Source: Prostheceraeus crozeri
Taxonomy: Eukaryota; Platyhelminthes; Polycladida; Euryleptidae
Assembly (NCBI GenBank): GCA_907163375.1
Contig: CAJQUW010008706.1
Location: 248,001 to 312,000, forward strand
Direction of reading: 5' to 3'
DNA length: 64,000 nt
Under the pieces are notes generated by a model, which worked only from the letters and a program-made list of their open reading frames with translations, did no database searches and was not told the DNA's origin. Both the position numbers and the translations under genes were made by a program. Shown one piece after another: positions 24,656 through 37,158 of this stretch (positions are counted from its first letter, which is position 1; each line of letters opens with the position of its first letter).

Positions 24656-27232
24656 TTCTCAGAAAGGTTGATACACTATCGTTCTTACATGTAATGCAAT
24701 GGTATGGGCAATTGCTGTATACTTTTGCTTCCTGCATTGTTCTGATCAAATAATAAGGGGAATTCTTATTTCTTGCTACTACATATTCACCTTCAATTTT
24801 TGTTATGTTTCTTCTTATCGAAGTTATGTCAGAAATGTTATGTCTTTGATGGAAGTGACCAATGCTACGATACTCAGCTTTGTCAATAAGACCACTTTCT
24901 TTAGCTTGATCGTGTCACAAATTACCTGACTGAGGTTAAAAGAGTAAAATCAACGAGAGACATAATCAAACAGAGTGAGCAATAGTCAGATAAACAGCAA
25001 AACTGGATTAAATGAATCATAAGATAATTACTAAGAAAACAGAAAAAATTCGCATATTAAATTGAATTCTTACAGAGTATTATGATTTCAACAATTTTTA
25101 TCTCAATTCTGTACAATAATTTATATTGCCCACAGAGTACATGTAATCATTTAATAATCTGGACAAGTTCACTAACTGAAAGGATCCATTTAGGTTTAAG
25201 ACTGTATGAAAAAAGCTGTAACTGAATTTATTAAGTCAACAAGCTCAAACATTCTGCCAAATGGAAACAGAACTTTTGCATGAGAACTTCAATTATAACT
25301 TCCCTGATAGCTAATCATCCAAATTTCCTTGTAATTAAGCTTCTTATCAGTAATTTTCCATTATTTTGATACTTTGTAAGTTTCATGCTACTTAAATGTC
25401 AATATCTCAAGTATCAAATCGCTAGTGTAAACACAAGAATAATTTACAAAACTTCACTTTCTAAAAATTGATCAAATAGGTTTTAGACATCTGCGTAAAA
25501 AGCTTAATTTTTTGATACAAAAATTTTTCATGCCGACATTTTTTGGAGTTGACAATCTACCTAATATAAACTTGCTGTACAACATGGTTTGTAATTGTTT
25601 ACTTTCTTCTGATGTACATCTCTAATCACATAAAATGGATCATGCTAACTTTATTTTGTTTCGAAACAAAATTCAAATGACAACACACTGTTGTGATGCA
25701 ATGATTGATATTTCCCTACTCTATAATCAATTAGTTAATGAAGCAGAAAATAGATGGATAATCAAGCAGCTATGACAAATATAAAATGACATTCGTGTCA
25801 ATTTGTTTCATAGGATTTCCTAATATTTCATTGTACGAGTGCAATACATTTCTTCGAAATTTTTCTTCAATTTTGCTGTTTTGTCGTCATTTCTATTCTA
25901 TAGAACGACTCGCAGCAATGCTTGTCCTCGAAAGGCATATAAAAGTATGGCAATGGGTATATAAATAGATCAACCTGAACCTGGGAAGCATAATGTTACG
26001 AATGATTTTCTGAACTAATCGGGTCGGGTCGGGTTGGATTTGGCTCGAATGGGGTAAAAGTTTGTCGATTTTGCTGCATTTTGTGTATATTCCTACATAA
26101 TAAAGGAGGCTATCAAATTATTTCCAACATAGCGATTGTTTTTCTTCATACAATTCATTCAACAGAAGTGTACGATCTCCACTCTTATTTTCACGATTTT
26201 GATTGTAAAAGCCATCAATAACTGGATTTATGAAATAAATGTTCAATACAAGCAATATGTGTTATATAGCTAGCCTTACAATTGTAAATGCACGTTGGAC
26301 GTGTGTCCAGTCTTGTCCATTCTTACCCCTCTTCCCTTCCTCCCCCCCCAAGTATGGATTGGGCAAAAGCAAACAACTTGGCTAAAACTCTAAACTTTGA
26401 TTTCTAAAAGTTGATGGCTGGAGAAAACATGCACACCAATTTCAAATTCTAATTCCCAATATTCAGCAATTCTTTAAAATTTCACTTAAATTTGTTTAGA
26501 ATCGCTTAAAATCTGGCACCTACATTGCTTAACTGATTATAGATGTGGCATGTACCTTTGAATACTAAAACTCTTGATGAGATGAATTCGGAAACTAAAT
26601 ACAATTCAAGCGCATGAAAATGAAATATGGATTAGTTTCTTTCAAATATTCCATTATTTCTGTGAAATTGTTCTACACAGAGAAGTAGAGTACCTTTCAA
26701 AAGGTTTAGTCAGTTTCCGGAGAAAAGGCGATATGAATTGTCGAAGTCAACTTATTCAACATCTATGCCATAAGCGATCATCATTTTACGCTTTAAAGAT
26801 CCAAATATCTAAACTGCTGAAGCAATATTAATCCTTGATAAGCTTCATTGGCAGTTTTCATACGAAATGTTTGGAAGATCAACAAAGTTCAGAACATTGA
26901 CATTTTCGAAAGTCAGTCTCATGATTTCTAGAGACAACTTTCAGAATAGTCTACAGTGAAAGTCAATGAGATTTAGGTCAAGTGGCTAATTAAAAAGTCT
27001 TTAAATATACTCTATGACATTAAAAACGATCCACTTGATATAGAAAATCTCAATGGAAGTGGACGACTTTTATTTCATACTGCACTGACCAGGATGTCTA
27101 TGCATCAAATTTGTCATGCTAATATAAAGCAGCTGTCCATTGTCGATATCTTTGGCATAGTTGATGCATTTCAAATTCGACCTTTTATCACTATCAAGCA
27201 ATTCTTTCTGACTAAATTTTGAAGCAAAAAAA
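24656..27232. other. No gene recognised
   Basis: AT-rich sequence with only short open frames lacking motifs. A GGGTCGGGTCGGGTT word near 26020 resembles the minisatellite theme at 22.7 kb, and a C-run sits near 26341. Confidence 0.5.
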
Positions 27233-27600
27233 ATGTCGCAATCAGAGTTTATAAAAGGAATGGCTGTTGTAATGCTACGATGTCGAGAGAGTTGTAGGTT
27301 TGTTGGACGGAAGTTTGGTGTGTCACACTCCACTGTGAGCAGGTGGTGGAGTCGATGGAACAATGATGGAAATGTTAAAAGAAGGAAAGGATCAGGGAGA
27401 CCGAGATTGACAAACAATGCTACCGATAGGAAGTTGGTTATCTCAGCAAAGCGCAATCGCTTTAAGAGTGCTCCTCGACTGACCATCAGCTGGAAAGCTG
27501 CAGCAGGAATTGCATGCAGTATACGAACAGCATATCGCCGTCTAGCAGAAGCAGGCCTGAGGTCATACCGACTTGAGAAACCACATTGTTTGTTCGTTTT
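27233..27600 (+). pseudogene. Truncated Tc1/mariner-type transposase, DNA-binding part
   Basis: The reading frame starts with a paired-type helix-turn-helix (MAVVMLRCRESCRFVGRKFG then VSHSTVSRWWSRWNNDG), a GRPR-type hinge (GSGRPRLTN), and the second HTH-like domain (SIRTAYRRLAEAGLRSYR). It loses similarity after about 27590, before any catalytic aspartate. The remaining codons to 27667 are hydrophobic and unrelated. It is a 5' fragment of a transposase gene and is non-functional as a transposase. Domestication of the DNA-binding part is possible in principle, but nothing here shows it. Confidence 0.75.
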
Positions 27601-28439
27601 GAAACTGCAAATTATAATTAATATTCACTTCTTATTTGTTCTTCTGTCCTCTAGGTTGCAAATTTGAGATTATGATTTCAAATTCCTTGTTGCATCAACC
27701 GAAGTAATAATCATCCTTGAACAAATTAGGATTGCATGTCTAATTTCGCAATATTAGCATTTCGATATCGAAAATGACCATGTTCTAACTGAAAGATGTT
27801 TGAGAGCAAATAAATGATGGTCGCTTTTGCTCTTGTTAATTAAATTCGATAAACAAACTGCAAAACGTGACATTTCATATTTGCTAAATCAAACTTCTCT
27901 CTTTCAACACGATGCAGAATGAAGAATCTTACACAACAAAGAGAGACTCATTGGAGTCTCATTGAAGTTCTCATTGGAGTATTTATGATGTTGAAGCATT
28001 ATACTCTTGAGTCATTCAAATGATTTTTGGGAAAATTACATTTCGAATCATTTCCCAATATTTTTAAAATCCATTTATTGAATTATCGAATTTATTGAAT
28101 ATCATGGAATCATATGATGCAATAAATCAAATTTTCAATAAATTGCCTGCCAAAAAGCTAAATTGAAAATAAAATGACACAGCTAAAACTTTTGATTTCA
28201 GTCTTGTAAAATTTGAAATTAGATTTTGCATGTAAAAAGTCATGCTTCTGCTAGCTTTGCTTGTAATCAACATGTCATTAAAGCCAAACACTTGATTCAA
28301 CAATGTACATTTAACTTCAACTATACTGTATACAGATTACTGAAATCAATGAGTGGATGCAGGTCGTTCAGTAGATATTTAGAGTTTGAAGGTATTACCT
28401 AAGTAAATAAAACGTAAATGAAAGCTGATTTACCAACAC

Positions 28440-29135
28440 GGAAGCCTGTTCTTCGGCGTCGGACTTCCATCAGTCAATAACGTAATAAACGATAAACTTA
28501 AGATTCTTGGGATTACGTTGAACTCAAGTTGGACCTGCAGTGACCATTTTGATAACGTTTTATCTGCATGTTCCCGCCGCTTATATGCCTTACAGGTGTT
28601 GAAACAATCGGGTTTCTCTACATCATCTTATTAAGACGTATGATTCTTTCATACGTTCATGTATTGAGTATTGTTCTCCGTTGTTTTTAACTTTCTTCAT
28701 GTGACTCCACCTGGCTTGATATGTTTCAGAAGCGTGCTCATCGTGTCATCTGTGGTGCTGACTGTCGGAAGGACTGCTTATGTCCCTTACCTCAAAGGCG
28801 ACAGATGCTGTCACTAAGGTTCTTGGAATAAGTAGCATCAGAAAGTCACATTCTTAATTATCTGTTACCTCCGATATCATCTTCTGGTAGATTCCTGTTA
28901 CCTTATCGTCGCACGAAACGACGTGGTGATTCGTTCTTTCTGACGACTTGCGAAATATACAATTACGAATGTCCAAAACCATAGCATTAATTCCGACTTG
29001 TAAATGTTCAAATTACTCTACAAGTACACTGTATGCAACCTTTCTTCACTTAACTTCTAGTTATTTGTAACCACTTCTTGATTTAATGTAATGCATCGAT
29101 TTTCATTTGACAAAATATACATTCATTATCATTAT
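28440..29135 (+). pseudogene. LINE 3' fragment (RT thumb to C-terminus), decayed
   Basis: Frame-broken plus-strand translation gives LKILGITLNSSWTCSDHF (about 28499), SRRLYALQVLKQSGF, a central block around FQKRAHRVICGADC (28730) and CPLPQRRQMLSLRF, then LLPYRRTKRRGDSFF (28890-28945). This is the usual order in the C-terminal region of CR1/L2-like ORF2 proteins. Stops interrupt it several times. An ATT-rich tail follows near 29115-29135. Confidence 0.7.
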
Positions 29136-29677
29136 TATTTGCATATAAGCAGACCATCGAAATCTGGACAAAAGCGTCTCAATGTAGCTGCTTGACATCA
29201 GTATATTCTATCAGTACCTATATTATGTTTCCTAACAAATATGAAGGAATGGTGAAGATGAGTGACAGTTGTGCGCAAAATCTTTTTCTAAACCATAGTC
29301 TTACCAATTGAAGAAATTCATGATCACTCATGCATGTAAATGTCAGACATACAAGCCTTTTTTGAAAGAAATTCCATTGTGATTATCTTTGCCAATTTCA
29401 TATTATCTCATGCGCCCCTTCGCGACCTCTCACAGCGTATTCCTTTTCGTCCTCCGAAGAACACTCATTTACACATGTTTCAAGGAAATTCAATACAGCG
29501 CACGCAGTTCCATATGACACAAAAAAAGGTGATTCAGAAATTCGTAATCTTTTTCCAAATTACTAGGAAGTAGGTCGAAGTCACCCCTTTCTTCTGTCGC
29601 TCTGACCACTCCCAGAAACACACGTATCAAGGCGCGCGTAAAGTGTCATTGTTCTATATACTTTTCCACTGATAGTT

Positions 29678-31130
29678 CGGCAGCCAGAGCGAATTTCTGC
29701 AGGAAACGACGCCAAAAATGAGACTTTCACAGAACGTACACACGCTATGCCTACTACTAATTTTCACTTTTGCAGAGTTCTTTCTGGTTCCTCTTCTTGT
29801 CAGACACGATCACAGAAAACCACATGCTAGTCCAATGAGTGCAGAATTAACGTCGTTTTCTCTGATTAAGTGAAAAATACTGAACACAGAATAATAATTT
29901 TTGACATGGATTGTTCATGTAGATAACTTTCTGACTTGTGTATAAATCAATTGTGTTGTCTTTGCAATTGTATGCAGAACCCCTTCTTGCATGGCTGCCT
30001 CTAGGAATTGAGAACAAGATAGCATTTTAGATAGAACAAGATAGACAAATTTCAGAGACGCGCACATTGTGACTGTGCCGATTTTCCGACAGTTCCTAGT
30101 TTGAGGACAGCTACAGCCTGTTCTTTTGTGTTAAATGAGAGTCTGTTGATGTACACTCCTTCACGACTTTGTACCTCCACGTTTATAGAGATCTGGACTT
30201 TTTCAACAGCCAGGCGCACACATTTCTCGTTGCTTCCATTTACTTTTCCTCTAAACTTGTAACTTAATGAACAGGTAACGTTCATGTGCTCTTCTATGCA
30301 CTTCCAAGAGATTATTTCAAAATTTTGCATTCAATGCATTCTGAGGATGTTGCTTACTCCACCTGCGATAGCATTATTTTCTTACGCTACGCACCTGCTG
30401 CCAAAATTATGTATATGGTCTATAGTATTGATATCCTATATTGTGATTTTTGCAATTGTACTCGTAAAGAACGATTTTCATTTATTCAGAATATACGCTT
30501 CCTTTCCTTCTTCTTTTCTATCAATGAAGCTAAATTTTTGTGTTTTGGCCATCGGTCGGCAGAAGAGATTTAATATAAGCTGGAAGACTAACTTTTCTCG
30601 ACCGAAAATGCATTAAAAATAAGATTTCAATATCCTGCGCTATATATTGCTATCCTATTTTTAATACATTGTCGGTCGACAAAAGTTAATCTTCTAACTT
30701 ATATGTAATATGAAGCTAAACACATTCAGATTTGGCAAGCCTCCCAATGTCGGCATACAATCATTTTGAGCAACTTAATCAACAATTTAACCACATTCTC
30801 GCATACATTGACGAACAGAAACATAACAGAAACAGAAAAAAAGATGCATGCACATAATAGAAGATGACCTGAAAGCATTTCATGTCAAAAATCATGCCTC
30901 TAGATTTAGTATTTTTACCATTATAAGCGAAAATATGAAACATTTCAATTTTGTCAAAAAGTGCAATTGGATTAACTTGTGATTATCTATAATCGTGTCT
31001 GACAAGAAGGGGAACCAGATAGAACTCGGCAGACGTGCAGATTCGTAGTAGGCATAGGGTGTACGCAGTGCAACATTCTGCGAAAGTCTCACTTTCGACC
31101 TCCCTCCCTGCAGAAACTCGCTGTGGCTGC
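29678..31130. repeat. Inverted pair of the GTTTCTGCAGGG repeat family enclosing ~1 kb
   Basis: A forward copy (29678-29900, starting CGGCAGCCAGAGCGAATTTC) and a reverse copy (30890-31130, ending with CCCTGCAGAAACTCGCTGTG) face each other around 990 bp of non-repeat sequence. This is the same family and arrangement as the foldback at 7923-8637 but with a longer centre, which suggests captured or inserted DNA between the arms. Confidence 0.65.
30052..30330 (-). CDS. Unrecognised 92-codon open frame inside the inverted repeat pair
   Basis: The predicted product has a cysteine pair early (SWKCIEEHMNVTCSLSYKF) and alternating hydrophobic residues (VEKVQISINVEVQSREG) suggestive of beta strands. 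There is no signal peptide at the Met and no recognised domain. It could be an exon of a secreted protein captured between the repeat arms, or chance. Overlapping plus-strand frames (30284-30616) are no better supported. Confidence 0.2.
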   Translation of the reverse strand: MQNFEIISWKCIEEHMNVTCSLSYKFRGKVNGSNEKCVRLAVEKVQISINVEVQSREGVYINRLSFNTKEQAVAVLKLGTVGKSAQSQCARL

Positions 31131-33925
31131 AGGACGATAATGTATTTGCATTTTATATTTTGTGTCATGCCAATGTTCTTCATGCTTTGATGTTCTTTCA
31201 TTCCAACCTCTGCCTTCAAAACATTTCAAAATTAGAAATGTCTCTTTTCTTATTTGCAATACATCATGCAACACCCCCTCTCATTGTGATGAAAAGGCTT
31301 GAAATGCATTGTACATCTTGCACAGTGTCAATGTTTCATCGATTAATCATCTCTTTTCAGTTCATCTGACCTTTGTTTGTGAAGTTTGTCGCTCTTTTAT
31401 CAAGTATTCAGCTCATTTAATGCTCTATCGCCAATCCTACCAGATAACTTGTAGCTATCAGCTATGTCCTTTGTCTTGTCGGCTTAATGGGGCAGGACCG
31501 AGAGAGTTTAGTGTGCTCACTTGGGCTAGAATTTAGCTGCTCTGAATTCCGTCTTGTATAACCTTCGAATGTTTCTATCTATGTGTCCGTAAATTATTGT
31601 CGATGGCGTGTGACAAAGATTTGAAAATGTGGTCCTAAACGCTTTAAAACAAAATATTTTATCAGCATTTTGTTGTTTCTTTAATTCCAGTATTTCTTAT
31701 CGCTTCATTAAAATTGAACAGCCTATTCAATGTGCCAGTAAACCTCAAAAGCAGTCCCCAGGTAAAATAGGGATAAAGACAATATTTATTAGCTTGCATA
31801 AGTAAATCTTATCACGAATGTCATTATTTGGAAATTTCTAAAAAATACAAAGAGGCATGTTCTTGCGATCTACATAGTCCTACAACTACAATAGGAACAG
31901 AATCTGCATGTCTATATGTTTAAGTCGAAGCAGTGATGGCCTGGCCCATGTCATGAGAACCGGAAAAGCGTAAAGACAAAAAAGCACAGTTATTCTTTAT
32001 AGTCTACTAAAATAAAAATAATGATTTTATCGCTTCAATTGACTTAGATAGAAAGTAATTCTCTTACCCTTGCATTTCTGCAACGGTAATGAACAACCAT
32101 GAACAACAATGAATATGCAATAATACAAAGAAATTTATTAAGGAATAAGATATTATTTCACATCTATAAAGTCATATAATACATTAGATAAGAGGCAGTC
32201 TAGCCTTTCTCGTGAGCTCTATACATGGGAAAGACATTGGAAGGAAGCTACATTGTCAAAGACAATTACTGCGGCGTCATAGCTACAATGTCCTTGTATC
32301 ATGTCATCCATGATTAAAACAATAATTTGTTGAGAAAACTCAAAGGAGCATACATAATCAATGGAAAATCATGAGCATGTTTCTACTTCACGTGAATCTG
32401 ACAAATGATTCATTGTCTTGTTGTCTATAAATGGAAACAACAGCTGGATACTACTCAAGCGATACTCAAGGAAAGATATCTATTGTTTTAATAAGATGAA
32501 ATTTGCTACAATTGTAACAAAACGACTTACAATGCGGATTAACCCGGACACTTCTAGAGTAGCAGAATCCGAAATCTACAAATACAATAAACAGATAAAT
32601 AAATTAAGAAACAAGAAAAGTAAGAAATTTCTGATTTACCAATGAGATGATGCGATGAAGCTGGAAATATATCTCAACTGGAATTTTCCCATTTTCTGTA
32701 AACGGAGGAACCATTGGGCTGACATTTTTGGCAAGCATTTCTTCAAAACGCGTGTTGTAGAGGCTTACTACAAGGCAGGAAGGAAATCATAATTTTACTG
32801 AGTTTAACCCCGTGTTCATTTGTATTTTGCCTTCAGTTTGCATTTGAAAGACGAGCATGATGAAATCAGTCATCACTTGCTTCCTATCATGCTTCCAGTT
32901 TAGTTTAACTCCTGGAATAGCAGAACTAAAAAGTTTTAGACACTTTATGTGTTGTTATCGCTTTCTTAGAAATAATATAAAGTTTCGGTAATCTATCTTT
33001 CGCACAAAACAATTTTCTGAATTTCTCTGTTTTGCTCTGTGTTCTATGCATAAAATGGCACTATGTCTTCCAATAATTTTTAGAAATAAACAACTTTTGA
33101 CTTGTTAAACATTGGTATTGTGCAATGTGTTTCATAAAAATCATTAGACATCATTAGATTGATTGGCAACATTTAGTAGACACCATGCAGATTTGGTAGC
33201 TGTTATATACTATCTACATGAATTTGGTGGCTTTATTATAGGCATCCAGGATCAGCTAGCTCTCTGCTCTTGTTTAGCTGGCTTCAAATTGCACACTGAT
33301 TACATATAACTTTCAATTAATGAAGACAATCAATAAATGGAAATATATATTCGCAACTTTGGGTCAGTTTCCGAAATTTGAGATAATTTAACGCTTGTAC
33401 TACGGATAGTAATTGTGACTGTGGTTGGACCATAAGCCAATTTAATCTTGAAATCATCTCATTTTGCATCTGTAATAGATTACAAATGCAACTTCTATGA
33501 GCCTCAGTTTTGTTATCTCAAACTGATCTGCTCTAATTTGTTGTGTTTATTGCGCTTGGTTAATAAGTTTTAAACATCTGGTTACGCAATATGTACTTGA
33601 TAGATTTTAGTATTGATATTGACATACTTTAATCAATTGCCCTCTCAGATATTGATCTGAAGTTCTAGAGCGTCATGATATCGATGAATGGTTAATTGAA
33701 TCAATAAATAGTTTATCGCAAGAAAAAGTATACCGATCACTTCATGCTAGCAATTCAGAAATAACAAACGGCATGGCAATATAAAAATACAAGCGTCACG
33801 TAAATTGTTGATTAAGATATTGCTAGATCATTCAATTAATTTGATAGCAAATTGAAGAATTAATTTCGTTTTTTAATTTTGTTTAATTAATTAATTAATT
33901 ATAATTAATTAACAATATATATATC

Positions 33926-33993
<68 letters not shown>

Positions 33994-34359
33994 GATATAC
34001 AATTGAAATGCCCTGAGCAACTTAATGATTATGCACTAGCTATAGAATTTAGAAAACATACATGCATATAGAATCTAAAATACTCAAAGTTCATAGCAAT
34101 AAAAGTAGGTCGCCTCAGAAAAATCATTCAATGTCCTTATGTTGTGCAGAATCTTTCTGACTGTTTAGGAATGGCCTTTGCATTTGAATATGAAGCATAT
34201 CACAGATCTAGAGATCACATAAAGACTGGAACATCTATGATTAATATCAAATATATAAGCAGACAGAGAATAGAAAAGATAAAGTAACTTGATGCAAGTT
34301 GATTATTAGAACAAAAACATGCATTAACACATACTCTTCGTTTTAAAGGCAATAAGTCA
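31131..34359. other. No gene recognised; AT microsatellites near the right side
   Basis: Long AT-rich stretch. Open frames are short and lack motifs. TTAA-rich and (AT)n tracts occupy 33880-33989. Confidence 0.5.
33929..33989. repeat. (AT)n microsatellite
   Basis: About 60 bases of uninterrupted TA dinucleotides, preceded by TTAATTAA-type words. Confidence 0.95.
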
Positions 34360-34839
34360 TCATTGTAAAATGTCATCTTTAGCAATGCAACGCAGTAAAT
34401 AGGATTGGGAATGGTGAAACCAAGCAGAACATTTCGCCTGAGTTATGGTCTCAAGACCTTGTTCAACCAATTGAGCAAGAATTGACGTTCTGTGCTGCCT
34501 CCTGTTGATATTTGAGGGTATTGGACCATTTAATTGATCCCTGACTTCTACCAGTGATCGCTTTACGTTGGCTTTCCATGCACTGATTGTCATTTCGGTG
34601 ATATTAAGAAATGGTGAATATGAAGGAAGCCGTTCGATGTTGTGCAAAGAAGACTCAACGCTAGCCCTACAATGAGCCGGAGCCATGGCCGGAGCGTTAT
34701 CAAAAATAATATGAGCTTCAATGCCGGTGAGGAGGGTGGACACTTCTTTCAGAAATTCATTGAATCTTTCATTTGCCATTCCACCCTCATAAAACTGGTG
34801 GTACACTAACCCGGTTTGTGGCGAAACTGCACAGCACAC
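34360..34839 (-). pseudogene. Transposase catalytic-domain fragment (Tc1/mariner-IS630 type)
   Basis: The 159-codon frame contains the second catalytic block (AHIIFDNAPAMAPAHC) and the third (RLPSYSPFLNITEMTISAWK), the usual D...N and PxxSPxLNxxE pattern of Tc1/mariner-IS630 DDE transposases. The N-terminal half with the first Asp and the DNA-binding domain is missing upstream. It may belong to the same family as the N-terminal fragment at 27.2 kb, but they lie 7 kb apart on opposite strands, so this is only a possibility. Confidence 0.7.
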
Positions 34840-35384
34840 GGTGAGTGTGCTATCGTGTGAGTCTGATATCGTTGTGTGCGCATATGAGTCTGATATCGTC
34901 TGATTATTGCATATGTAGTCTTATGCTTTTTTATGTCCAAAAGTCTCGCCAACTCTACGTAATCATCTCCATTACGGTGGCACTCAATAATTCTTTTCTT
35001 ATCAGATTCAGTGATTTTCTAGTACATTGTTGTCTGTCTCCGTTCTGATTTTAAAATGATTTGAAATTTAATTTTCTTTGTAGATAAATATTGAAAGTTA
35101 AAAGATGTCATATCTCTTCGACATTTGAATTGCATATTTCTACATTCGATCACGATCATTTCTATGCAAAAAAAATCTCATTTTATTGTAATATTTAGCC
35201 AAATTGTTCAGTTTTATAATTGATTCAACAGTCATTCCGTCTAATTTCGACTGCGGCATCATGTATATATCACCAAAAAGTGTCAAAGATCCAAGCATAT
35301 CCGCTAATACAAGAGGTATAACTGTCAGCACAACACTTACCAAAAATCTTTAAATTATAATTTTGAATGAATTACGGAGAGAAA

Positions 35385-35582
35385 TACCGATAAGTTCTTC
35401 TCAATATGGATTTCGGAAAAATGCTAGGACGGATATGGTTTCTGTTGCAATAAATGAATGTATCAAGCACCACGTCTTAACCAAATCACCATTATGAATA
35501 GCATCCCCAGATGCTGAGAAGTGCTTTGAGACAATATGGCAAGATGGTTTGTTTAATAGACTCTTAATAATCCTTCTGTAAA
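35385..35582 (+). pseudogene. Small LINE reverse-transcriptase fragment
   Basis: Plus-strand translation gives SSQYGFRKNARTDMVSVAI, a stop, then a palm-like block PDAEKCFETIWQDGLFN. These are the QxGFR and AFD/AEKCFD blocks of non-LTR RTs. It lies directly beside the Penelope fragment on the opposite strand. Confidence 0.6.
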
Positions 35583-35604
35583 TAAAATATTCAATCTATT
35601 ACCC

Positions 35605-36440
35605 TCACATACAATGAGGGTTACATATAATGAACGTGTAACCGACATATCGGTTGTAGAACGCACAGTTGTCGACAATAAATTGAGAGAGATCAGATTT
35701 CATGTAATCCATGAATATATTGCTCATCTTGCAACTCAGTGGACTTCCCATGCAGAGACCATCAATCTGCCGAAGCATTTTACCATTGAATATAAAAGGG
35801 ACATTTTCTGTGCAAACACTCAACAGTCTTGCGAAATCATCAGTTGATACTGGTAGTCGCATGCCTTTTTCTTTGAGTGTCGTTATTATTACTTCAATGT
35901 TGTACGTCAGAGGAATATTCGTAAATAGACCAATAACATCAAGAGAAACCATCTTATGATGTGAAATATTCCGATCCTGCATTTCTTTCACGGAGCCAAA
36001 AGAATCTTTGGTATCAAATTTACACAAAATGTCCTCAGTGGCCTTCAGTAAATCTGCCAACCACTTTGAAATGCTGTATATCGGAGAGCCAGTCATAGAA
36101 AGAACTGGTCTAAATGGTAGACCTACCTTGTGGATCTCAGGTGATCCATAGGGTCTTGGCATCATTGAACCTACTGATTTAAACTCCTTTGCCTGCTCCA
36201 TAGAAATTCTATTTCTCTTTAATAAGTTCGATACAAGGTTGTTCGCATCAGCTTCCCATTTCTGTAGAACATCAGCTTTCGCATTAATTTCCATGAATTT
36301 CTTGCCATCGCCAATTATCCATCTTATCTAATATTCCATTTTATCCACAATCACTACACCAATTACCTTTGTCTGGTCTTATAACCACGATAGAATCATC
36401 TTTCTTGATGCCTTTCAAAGCATCCAGATGCTGAGAGCAA
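35605..36440 (-). pseudogene. Penelope-like element, N-terminal RT half
   Basis: Minus-strand frames hold Penelope-type RT blocks. A broken N-terminal part (KKDDSIVVIRPDKGN near 36380) is followed by an intact frame, 35605-36294, with MPRPYGSPEIHKVGLPFRPV, the palm motif A SLDVIGLFTNIPL, and motif B LCMGSPLSCKMSNIFMDY. The catalytic box expected as YVDD reads RYVGYTF, so one aspartate position is lost. It is therefore non-functional. The C-terminal half lies immediately to the right but on the plus strand. Confidence 0.82.
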
Positions 36441-36449
36441 TGCAATCCG

Positions 36450-37158
36450 TCAGAATGGTCGAGGTCGAACTGCGGTCTACCGTAAGCCAACATTTACAGG
36501 ACTCTGCACTCATTTTAGGAATTTTGTCCCTTTTCAGTACAAAGTTGGTCTCATCAAAGGTTTATACCACCGTGCAAAGATGATTTGTTCTCCTGACGCA
36601 TTAGAAGTTGAAATAAGTTTCTTGTGGAAGACGATGGAGAGCAATGGGTATCCAGCTAATTTCCTGGACAAATATTTGACAGGCAATCAACATGAAAGAG
36701 TGGAAGGCACCGAGAAAATGAAAATATGGATTAAGATTCCCTATCTTGGTGAGCCCTCAAATTTGCACAAGAGGAGACTGAAAGCTGCAATTGAAGATGC
36801 TTTTCTCGTTGTCCAAGTAATGGTTATGTATACCACGGTTCCTGCCCTGAGAAAGTCGCCTAAAGATCCTATTCCCGTATCAGCCACATCAAATGTAATT
36901 TACAAATTTTCTTATAATTGTGGAGACAATTACATCGGCAGAACGAGAAGACAATTGGGAGACAGAATCAAGGAACATGTGCCAAAGTGGTATGTTGACG
37001 GCAAGAAGAAAGCAGGAGTGTCAGCAGTTACGAGACATTTAGTTTCCTGCTCCGTTTCGCCAAATGATCCATTAAAAGTTGTCAAACGAGTCAGAACCTT
37101 CAGAGAACTGCAGATATTGGAGGCCTTGCTCATCAAGAGAGAACAGCCTAAACTGTGA
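36450..37158 (+). pseudogene. Penelope-like element, C-terminal half with GIY-YIG endonuclease
   Basis: The frame opens with the RT thumb-type block TAVYRKPTFTGLCTHF (about 36467) and continues through a linker to a GIY-YIG endonuclease: VIYKFSYNCGDNYIGRTRR with the two tyrosines, a following arginine, KEHVPKW, and the terminal EALLIKREQPKL that supplies the usual catalytic Glu. RT plus GIY-YIG is the defining architecture of Penelope-like retroelements. This half reads cleanly, while its partner half is inverted next to it, so the junction at ~36440-36460 is a rearrangement point. Confidence 0.82.
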
